A stretch of DNA of 64,000 bases, from assembly GCF_018402695.1 (NCBI RefSeq), contig NZ_JAGYIM010000010.1:48533-112532 (forward strand), in the 5' to 3' direction. The DNA is from Arsukibacterium sp. (lineage in GTDB: Bacteria > Pseudomonadota > Gammaproteobacteria > Enterobacterales > Alteromonadaceae). Below, piece after piece: positions 58,089 to 64,000 of this stretch. Position numbers and translations under genes: made by a program. The notes under the pieces are model-generated. The model had not been told where the DNA came from. It did not search any database and saw only the letters and a list, made by a program, of their open reading frames with translations. The stretch's first letter is position 1. Each line of letters opens with the position of its first letter.

Positions 58089-59039
58089 ATGCTGAAACTA
58101 CATGCTTTTGGTGAAGTGTTAATCGATTTTTTGCAAAACCCGGCGGAGCCTGCGCAGTTTCAGCGGTTTGCCGGCGGCGCGCCGGCCAATGTTGCTGTTG
58201 CGTTTAGCCGGTTAGGGGGTAAGGCGGCTTTTATCGGCATGCTGGGCCAGGATATGTTTGGCGATTTTTTATTGCAAAGCCTGGCTGAGCATGGGGTTGA
58301 GACAGCGTTTTGCCAGCGTACTGACGATGCCAAAACTGCGCTGGCTTTCGTGGCGCTGGACCAATATGGTGAGCGGCATTTTTCGTTCTACCGGCCACCG
58401 GCGGCGGATCTATTGTTCCGGCCAGCACATTTTAGCCCGGATTGCTTTATTGCCAACAGTATCTGGCATATTTGTTCTAATAGCTTAACTGAGCCGGCGA
58501 TCAGTGAATCAACTTTTTACGGTTTACAGCAGGCTCGTAAAGCCGGGGCATTGATAAGTGTTGATGCCAACTTACGCCATAACTTATGGCCGGCGGGGAT
58601 GGCAGACCGCCAGCTAGTAACCCAGGTACTGTTGCAGGCTGATGTAGTGAAGCTTAGCAATGATGAGCTGGCTTATCTGGCGGATGGCAACGAGCCGGCG
58701 TATTGCCAGCAGTTGTTAGATGCCGGGGTACAGTGGCTGGTGGTGACCGCTGCCGGTGCAGCGGTACGCAGCATAACTGCCTATGGCGAGCAGCAGCTGG
58801 CAGTGCCGACAATTAACGTAGTGGATACCACCGCCGCCGGAGACGCCTTTGTCGCCGGCTGGTTGTTGCAGCTGGCACAGCGGCTGGATACTTCGCATAG
58901 CCTGACAGAGCTGTTGCGCTCCAGCGACTGGCAACACGCCATTTTGCAATTTGCCATTCGCTGTGGTGCTTTTGCCTGCCAGCGCCAGGGCGCCTTTGCC
59001 AGTCTGCCACGCCTGGCTGCTAATGGTACTCTTGTTTAA
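58089..59039 (+). CDS. PfkB-family fructokinase
   Basis: Sugar kinase of 316 residues in the PfkB/ribokinase fold. N-terminal FGEVLIDFLQNP and RFAGGAPANVAVAFSRLG match fructokinases. The catalytic signature reads NVVDTTAAGDAFVAGW: alanine replaces the first Gly of GAGD, while the catalytic Asp remains. It should phosphorylate fructose freed from sucrose. Start ATG two bases after the symporter stop. Confidence 0.9.
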   Translation: MLKLHAFGEVLIDFLQNPAEPAQFQRFAGGAPANVAVAFSRLGGKAAFIGMLGQDMFGDFLLQSLAEHGVETAFCQRTDDAKTALAFVALDQYGERHFSFYRPPAADLLFRPAHFSPDCFIANSIWHICSNSLTEPAISESTFYGLQQARKAGALISVDANLRHNLWPAGMADRQLVTQVLLQADVVKLSNDELAYLADGNEPAYCQQLLDAGVQWLVVTAAGAAVRSITAYGEQQLAVPTINVVDTTAAGDAFVAGWLLQLAQRLDTSHSLTELLRSSDWQHAILQFAIRCGAFACQRQGAFASLPRLAANGTLV

Positions 59040-59054
59040 CTGCTGGATTTAATT

Positions 59055-59080
59055 GCCTGAGTCTGGCTAAGGACTCAGGC
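59055..59080. terminator. Hairpin shared by convergent genes
   Basis: GCCTGAGTC (59055-59063) and GACTCAGGC (59072-59080) form a perfect 9-bp stem. The right arm includes the stop codon of the leftward chemoreceptor gene. No strong T-run follows. Confidence 0.55.
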
Positions 59081-60658
59081 GACTTTAAACTGGCTGGCCA
59101 GTTGCTGTAACTCGGTACCCAGCCGGCTTAAATCGTTGCTGGCGGCTGCCGTCTCTTCGCTGGCGGTAGCAGATTGTTCTGCAACATCGCGGATACTAAA
59201 GATGCTGCGGTTAATTTCCTCAGCCACAGTACTTTGCTCCAGCGCGGCGGCAGCAATTTGCTGGTTCATCTGTTGAATGCTGGTTACAGCAGTGTTTATT
59301 GCCTGAATGGCATCGCCAGCATCATCTGCACTTTCCAGGGTATTATCTGCCAACCCGGAGCTTTTATGCATATTACTTACGGCGGCCTCTGCCTTTTGCT
59401 GCAAAGTGCTAATGAGTTGCTCAATCTGGCCGGTCGACTCCTGCGTGCGAAACGCCAGGGCCCGTACTTCTTCAGCTACTACTGAAAAGCCGCGACCGGC
59501 TTCGCCGGCACGGGCTGCTTCAATAGCCGCATTCAGGGCCAGCAAATTGGTTTGGTCGGCAATGCTTTTAATCACGTCGAGCACCGAGCCAATATTATTG
59601 CTTTGTTCTTTCAGCTCACCTAGTGAATTGGCTGAGGTGGTTACTTCATGTGCCAGGGCTTTTATTTGCTTAATGGTTTTTTGCACTACCTGCTCGCCTA
59701 CATCTGCCTGTGTGGACGACTCACTGGCAGCGGTTGACGCCTCTTCAGCACTTCTGGCCACTTCCTGCACCGTGGCGGCCATTTCGTTCATTGCCGTAGC
59801 GACCTGTTCGGTTTCCTCTTTTTGCCGGTTAACTCCCGCTGAGTTTTGCTCGGAAATGGCAGCCATTTCTTCAGTGGCTGTGGCCAGTTGGGCAATGCCG
59901 GATGTCAGGTTATTGATCAAAGCGCGCAGACTAACGCTCATTTTCTGCATTGCCTGCATCAGCTGGCCCGGTTCATCGTGGCGGTCAGTGGGTAAATCCT
60001 CGGTAATATCCCCAGCGGCAATTTTTTCAGCCACTTGCACCACATGTTGCAACGGCGCAACCACCATCTGGGTAATAGTGACGGCGGCCAGAATACCAAT
60101 AATAATGGCGATAATAGCAGCGATAATAATCAGCCACTCCAGCTGACTGGTTTCCTGCTCCAGTATTCTTAATTGGTTCTCGACTGAACGGGTGCCGGCT
60201 TCATCTGCCGCTCTTGCGGCTATAACCATTTGTTGTTCGATTGCTTGCATCTGAGCACGGTCGGCTTGAGTGTCTAATCTGGTTAACAGCGAAAGTTGTT
60301 GCTGATAGCTGGCAATATGCTCAAGCATCTGCCGCATTAACACTCTACTTTCATCATTGGTAAATGAGTTCATGCTTCGCTCACCAAGCTGTTCAGCCTG
60401 ATTACTGATGTCCAGAGCTTGCTGCAGGAATTGTGGATCATTTCTTAGTAAAAAGTTTTTATCCTGATGCCGTGCTTCGCTGATCAGCAAGTTGGTTTCT
60501 CTGACGTCATTTACCACTGCAAACCGACTACTCATATTGTCCAGCGCGTTATAGCTGACGACGGAGCTGATTAACAGAATAACTAATACCAGGCCAAAGC
60601 CGGTTAGTAATTTTGCCCGGACACTCAGGTTCTGGGTAAGGGTTGAAATAGCAGACAT
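59075..60658 (-). CDS. Methyl-accepting chemotaxis protein
   Basis: Chemoreceptor of 527 residues. Order: membrane helix (~14-32), four-helix-like periplasmic part (~33-175), second membrane helix (~176-195), HAMP (~196-250) and signalling domain with tip [24 protein letters not shown]. The ligand is unknown; the sugar genes alongside are convergent, so sucrose sensing is only a guess. Confidence 0.93.
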   Translation of the reverse strand: MSAISTLTQNLSVRAKLLTGFGLVLVILLISSVVSYNALDNMSSRFAVVNDVRETNLLISEARHQDKNFLLRNDPQFLQQALDISNQAEQLGERSMNSFTNDESRVLMRQMLEHIASYQQQLSLLTRLDTQADRAQMQAIEQQMVIAARAADEAGTRSVENQLRILEQETSQLEWLIIIAAIIAIIIGILAAVTITQMVVAPLQHVVQVAEKIAAGDITEDLPTDRHDEPGQLMQAMQKMSVSLRALINNLTSGIAQLATATEEMAAISEQNSAGVNRQKEETEQVATAMNEMAATVQEVARSAEEASTAASESSTQADVGEQVVQKTIKQIKALAHEVTTSANSLGELKEQSNNIGSVLDVIKSIADQTNLLALNAAIEAARAGEAGRGFSVVAEEVRALAFRTQESTGQIEQLISTLQQKAEAAVSNMHKSSGLADNTLESADDAGDAIQAINTAVTSIQQMNQQIAAAALEQSTVAEEINRSIFSIRDVAEQSATASEETAAASNDLSRLGTELQQLASQFKVA

Positions 60659-60822
60659 GGTGGAGGCCTCACTTAAATATTGTTAGCATTTACAGGGATG
60701 CTCCTCTGATTTTTCAGGAACGATGAATCGTTACAGCTGTGTTAGTAAGCTTAAATGTTAAGCTAGCTAATGCAAGTTTTTGGCGGTACGGGTCAAAGTT
60801 GTGTTGTGATGCAGAGTAAAGA

Positions 60823-60844
60823 AAGGCCAGCAAATGCTGGCCTT
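60823..60844 (-). terminator. Terminator of the YjfB-like gene
   Basis: AAGGCCAGC (60823-60831) pairs with GCTGGCCTT (60836-60844). Leftward, the stem is followed by TCTTTACT. Confidence 0.65.
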
Positions 60845-60870
60845 GATTTATACCGGAATGCAGAATGCAG

Positions 60871-61065
60871 CTATACGCTGATATTTATATTCTGGCCGAT
60901 ATTGCCTACTGGTGACGCGGCGGATGTTTGCTCAACCGTTTGCATCGCACTTTGTACCAACATATTGGTCATCTGCGCTTGCTGGTTTTGCTGTTTTTTC
61001 GCCATAACGGCACCCAGTACTTCAAAACTCTGAGCAGTTGCCAGAGCACCAACGGATTGACTCAT
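60871..61065 (-). CDS. YjfB-like putative motility peptide
   Basis: Small protein of 64 residues starting MSQSVGALATAQSFEVLGAVMAKKQQ and ending NIGQNINISV, a pattern of the YjfB-like putative motility family. The ATG at 61065 has a perfect AGGAGG; the ATG at 61083 would lie upstream of this site. The next leftward gene is a chemoreceptor, which fits a motility link. Its exact role is unknown. Confidence 0.8.
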   Translation of the reverse strand: MSQSVGALATAQSFEVLGAVMAKKQQNQQAQMTNMLVQSAMQTVEQTSAASPVGNIGQNINISV

Positions 61066-61168
61066 AGTACCTCCTATTAACAATACGTCAGCCCTGTATC
61101 GGCCGTAAGGCGGAAAACTTTAGGCATTTTTTTGCCGTGTTTGCGAATTTGTCTAAATTCAGAAAAAT

Positions 61169-61198
61169 GAATGCCGCCCGTTGCAGCGGGCGGCATTC
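61169..61198 (-). terminator. Terminator of the DUF2726 gene
   Basis: GAATGCCGCCCG (61169-61180) and CGGGCGGCATTC (61187-61198) form a perfect 12-bp stem. Leftward it is followed by ATTTTTC. Confidence 0.85.
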
Positions 61199-61233
61199 CA
61201 ACTTAGCGCGGAGTGACTCATTTCTCCAAAGCG

Positions 61234-61884
61234 TTAAGAAGCCTGTATCAGCGCAGTTTGCTGCGCCTTAATTTGAGAGTGTGATAGAGCAGGGGTCATC
61301 GCTGTACCAGCAGGTTGCAGCGGTTTGTAAGAACGCACAGGCCGGGTCGGGCCTTTTTTAACTAAACCTTTATAAAGCGGCTCTGGTTTTACTGTCGGTT
61401 TGCCTAAACGCTGAGCCAGCGCATGTTTTAAATCTGCTGCTGTGTAGCCTGCTTTAATTTTAATTCGCAAGTAAGGCAGACCAGCTGCCTCCAGTGCACC
61501 GCTGACAAACCAGTCTGGTGCCGCTTTATGACCGTCTTTATTGCTGTTATTAACTAAATCTAACACGGCGATAACCCGCAGGTCATCGGCCGAACATAAA
61601 ACAAAATCCAGATATTTGGCATTTAACTTTACCAGGGTGCTGCGCCGGGCTTTTTCGTTAGCGTTTTCTTTGACTTCAATTAAGTCGGCAAGTTTTATCC
61701 GGTTTAGTATTTTATACTCTCCTTCAACCGCTTTCTCTAGTAAGTTTTGAAACGAGCGCTCGACCGGGCTGAATAAGCTGCTGCGTCTTTGCACCTGAAA
61801 CGGGTTACTGTTATCAATAAAGCGACTGGCAACCATAGCCACCAGCACCACCAGTGCTACCAGCAACAACATAATAATTTCCAT
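61234..61884 (-). CDS. DUF2726 protein with membrane anchor
   Basis: Protein of 216 residues. A single N-terminal membrane helix (~4-22) is followed by a DUF2726 domain (~40-165; LFSPVERSFQNLL, KYLDFVLCSADDLRVIAVLDLVN), which has a nuclease-like (restriction endonuclease type) fold in other proteins. The tail (~170-216) is basic and probably disordered. Function unknown. Confidence 0.83.
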   Translation of the reverse strand: MEIIMLLLVALVVLVAMVASRFIDNSNPFQVQRRSSLFSPVERSFQNLLEKAVEGEYKILNRIKLADLIEVKENANEKARRSTLVKLNAKYLDFVLCSADDLRVIAVLDLVNNSNKDGHKAAPDWFVSGALEAAGLPYLRIKIKAGYTAADLKHALAQRLGKPTVKPEPLYKGLVKKGPTRPVRSYKPLQPAGTAMTPALSHSQIKAQQTALIQAS

Positions 61885-61960
61885 GTCTACCTCCGACGAT
61901 AAATTGACATACCCAGCTATACTTAAATCTTAAAGCACATCCCGTGCCATAAATTTCAGT

Positions 61961-62000
61961 TGCTTAGCAATTAAGGTATTGTTTTTGGTGATGCTAAGCA
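61961..62000. promoter_or_regulatory. 9-bp inverted repeat upstream of aceB
   Basis: TGCTTAGCA (61961-61969) is repeated inverted as TGCTAAGCA (61992-62000). The centres are 31 bp apart, close to three helical turns, and the pair sits just before the -10 box at 62021. Confidence 0.45.
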
Positions 62001-62020
62001 TTTTAGCCATTAATGGCATT

Positions 62021-62026
62021 TATAAT
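62021..62026 (+). promoter_or_regulatory. Probable -10 box of aceB
   Basis: TATAAT stands 55 bp before the chosen ATG. No good -35 box is seen, which would suit an activated promoter. Confidence 0.45.
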
Positions 62027-62080
62027 GTGAAAGGGCTTATAGTTAGGTTACAAAGAGCAACAACGATGAAGGTTCTGGAT

Positions 62081-63685
62081 ATGTCTGACACTACTACCCG
62101 GGCTGGTTTAACCATAACCGGTCAACTGAACAGCGACTATGATCAAATTTTAACGACAGATGCCTGTGCTTTTTTGACTGAACTGGTGCGCGAGTTCCGG
62201 CCGCGGATAACTGAATTACTGGCGAACAGAATAAGCCGCCAGCAACAATTTGATAATGGCGCCTTACCTGATTTCCTGCCTGAAACCGCAACTATTCGTG
62301 GCTCTGACTGGCAGGTCGCGCCCATTCCGGCTGATCTACAGGATCGGCGGGTAGAAATTACCGGCCCGGTTGACCGTAAAATGATTATTAACGCCTTAAA
62401 TGCCGATGTAAAAGTGTTTATGGCCGACTTTGAAGATTCGCAGGCACCTAGCTGGGCCGGGGTAATAGAAGGCCAGCTTAACCTGCGTGATGCCAACCTG
62501 GGTACTATCAGTTATACCGATCCGCAAAGCGGCAAACATTATGCGTTAAAAGACAACCCTGCTTTATTAATTGCCCGGGTACGCGGCCTGCATTTATGGG
62601 AAAAGCATTTGCGGGTTGATGGTGCTCAGGTACCAGGCTCGCTGGTCGATTTTGCGTTGTATTTTTACCATAACTGGCAAACCCGTCTGCAAAACGGCTC
62701 TGGCGTTTACTACTATCTGCCAAAACTGCAAAGCCATACTGAAGCCAAGTGGTGGGATGAGGTATTCAGCTTTACCGAGCAGAAATTCAAGGTGCCGACA
62801 GGCACTATTCGTGCAACAGTACTGATTGAAACCCTGCCTGCCGTATTTGAAATGGATGAAATTCTGTATAGCTTAAAAGATCATATCGTGGCGCTTAATT
62901 GCGGCCGTTGGGACTATATTTTTAGCTATATCAAAACCTTAAACAACCATGCTGATCGGGTACTGCCAGACCGCCAGGTGGTTACCATGACCAAGCCGTT
63001 TTTGAATGCTTATTCGCGCTTACTGATTAAAACTTGTCATAAGCGCGGCGCACTGGCAATGGGCGGCATGGCGGCTTTTATTCCGGCTAAAGACGCTGCG
63101 GAAAATGAAAAAATTCTGGCGCGGGTTACTGCTGACAAAGAGCTGGAAGCCAGCAACGGCCACGACGGCACCTGGGTGGCACACCCTGGCCTGGCTGCTA
63201 CTGCCAATGAAGTGTTTGCCAAATATTTAAGCGGTGGTAAGGTAAATCAGCTGGATGTTAGCCGTGAGCAGGATGAGGAAATTACCGCCGAAGAGCTGTT
63301 AGCGCCTTGCGAGGGAGAACGTACTGAACAGGGTATGCGCACTAACATTCGGGTGGCGCTACAATATATTGCGGCCTGGATCAGTGGTAAAGGCTGTGTG
63401 CCTATATACGGCTTAATGGAAGATGCGGCGACGGCGGAAATTTCGCGCACCTCGATTTGGCAGTGGATTAAGCATGGAAAAAGTTTAAGCAATGGTAAGT
63501 TAATTACCAAGGCCCTGTTTGCCGACTTTTTAGAGGAAGAGGCAAAAGTAGTGTTGCAGGAAGTAGGGGCGGAGACCTGGCAAAGTCAAAATTTTGACCG
63601 GGCGAAGCAACTGCTGCTGGACATTACCACAGCTGATGAGTTGGTGGAGTTTTTAACGCTGCCAGCTTACCAGCTCCTTGATTAA
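62081..63685 (+). CDS. aceB: Malate synthase A
   Basis: Glyoxylate-shunt enzyme joining glyoxylate and acetyl-CoA to malate. The 534 residues from MSDTTTRAG match the E. coli AceB length (533), and AAGG lies eight bases before this ATG; ATG 62066 is the next choice. Conserved parts: RRVEITGPVDRKMIINALNA, VFMADFEDS, ARVRGLHL, LIETLPAVFEMDEI, NCGRWDYIFSYIKT and the catalytic Asp region CVPIYGLMEDAATAEISR. aceA is not seen beside it, unlike in the E. coli aceBAK operon. Confidence 0.97.
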   Translation: MSDTTTRAGLTITGQLNSDYDQILTTDACAFLTELVREFRPRITELLANRISRQQQFDNGALPDFLPETATIRGSDWQVAPIPADLQDRRVEITGPVDRKMIINALNADVKVFMADFEDSQAPSWAGVIEGQLNLRDANLGTISYTDPQSGKHYALKDNPALLIARVRGLHLWEKHLRVDGAQVPGSLVDFALYFYHNWQTRLQNGSGVYYYLPKLQSHTEAKWWDEVFSFTEQKFKVPTGTIRATVLIETLPAVFEMDEILYSLKDHIVALNCGRWDYIFSYIKTLNNHADRVLPDRQVVTMTKPFLNAYSRLLIKTCHKRGALAMGGMAAFIPAKDAAENEKILARVTADKELEASNGHDGTWVAHPGLAATANEVFAKYLSGGKVNQLDVSREQDEEITAEELLAPCEGERTEQGMRTNIRVALQYIAAWISGKGCVPIYGLMEDAATAEISRTSIWQWIKHGKSLSNGKLITKALFADFLEEEAKVVLQEVGAETWQSQNFDRAKQLLLDITTADELVEFLTLPAYQLLD

Positions 63686-63702
63686 CCTGAGTAAACCAAA
63701 CC

Positions 63703-63737
63703 AAAGGCGCTGCGATTGCTGACAGCGCCTTTTTTGT
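63703..63737 (+). terminator. Terminator of aceB
   Basis: AAAGGCGCTG (63703-63712) pairs with CAGCGCCTTT (63723-63732), followed by more Ts. Confidence 0.9.
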
Positions 63738-63760
63738 TTTTGGGATTTGGCTTCACGAAT

Positions 63761-64000
63761 AGAGGATAGAACCTCTTTTGAAGGAGCCGGGGAGTGTCTG
63801 AGCCCCTGCCGTAAGGCAACGGGCGACAAATTCGTCAGGAACGAATTTGAACAGCTTTAGCTGGCCCGTTGGGTGCAAGGCAGGAAGCCTTGCATAGTTG
63901 CCCCGGCGAGTGAGGAAGAGTGTTGTATCCGGCATGTGAGGGAGATCAGCTGCAACACCCGCCTTGGCTCGCCACAGCAACTCGCTCGCGCTTGCGCACT
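63761..64000. repeat. Dense nested inverted repeats, no gene
   Basis: Beyond aceB no credible gene is seen (a 75-codon leftward frame across it looks like chance). The stretch is filled with paired segments: AGAGG/CCTCT (63761/63772), GCCGGGG/CCCCGGC (63786/63901), CAACGGGC/GCCCGTTG (63817/63864), CAAATTCGT/ACGAATTTG (63827/63841), CAGCT/AGCTG (63852/63859), TGCAAGGC/GCCTTGCA (63874/63887), GGCGAG/CTCGCC (63905/63968) and GTGTTG/CAACAC (63920/63953). It probably is a dispersed repeat or structured RNA that runs past the window edge. Confidence 0.65.

Noticed and set aside
59307-60146. Rightward 279-codon frame rich in Ser, Ala and Cys
   Set aside because: Antisense shadow of the chemoreceptor signalling domain, where codon bias keeps the reverse frame open.
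63753-63980. Leftward 75-codon frame at the right edge
   Set aside because: It spans the nested inverted repeats, lacks a ribosome site, and resembles chance frames produced by dispersed repeats.

Overview
The window reads as the chromosome of a free-living aquatic gammaproteobacterium of the Alteromonadales/Chromatiaceae type (Rheinheimera, Alishewanella or Arsukibacterium-like). This is inferred from the miaB-phoH-ybeY-corC-lnt block with leuS/ybeL nearby, the many TonB, MCP and GGDEF proteins, the balanced base composition, and individual protein styles (DUF3379 anti-sigma, MipA, HopJ). No tRNA, rRNA, CRISPR array, prophage or transposase was recognised.

Layout. 1-3.2 kb: leuS (leftward; only its stop codon lies outside) diverging from ybeL. 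3.2-9 kb: an ion-homeostasis block with a structured leader, a SulP transporter, a tandem universal stress protein and two tandem NhaD Na+/H+ antiporters. 9.1-12.3 kb: gabD-like aldehyde dehydrogenase, a decayed pnuC and a MipA-type outer-membrane protein. 12.4-17.5 kb (leftward): a copper-linked RiPP system of the HvfABC/bufferin type (ten-cysteine precursor, DUF692 enzyme, DUF2063 partner), DoxX, an ECF sigma factor, its DUF3379 anti-sigma and a small membrane protein. The precursor operon and the doxX-sigma operon carry the same unusual promoter-like sequence, suggesting a self-contained sigma regulon.

17.6-27 kb: a Lon-family protease overlapping a DUF389 membrane protein, a secreted subtilase, and a two-gene unit pairing a diguanylate cyclase with a 5'-nucleotidase homologue that has lost most of its metal ligands. 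27-33.5 kb: the conserved miaB-phoH-ybeY-corC-lnt operon and a DMT exporter. 33.6-47.8 kb: a 1530-residue propeller/PAS/GGDEF/EAL sensor, cbiB, mtnN, pirin, a small outer-membrane protein, ogt next to an Ada-AraC-AlkA fusion, HopJ, an S9 peptidase and a DUF819 protein.

47.9-64 kb: an AI-2E-family permease, an Aer-like chemoreceptor, a sucrose locus (LacI regulator, GH13 amylosucrase-type enzyme, TonB receptor, sodium symporter, PfkB fructokinase) with a clear LacI-type operator, a second chemoreceptor, a YjfB-like peptide, a DUF2726 protein and malate synthase A. The right edge is a dense set of nested inverted repeats with no gene.

How the parts work together: the sucrose genes form one uptake-and-breakdown route under one repressor; the NhaD/SulP/Usp block suggests life under alkaline or saline stress; the HvfABC block suggests periplasmic copper handling. 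These roles rest on family knowledge and reading by eye; no database search was run.
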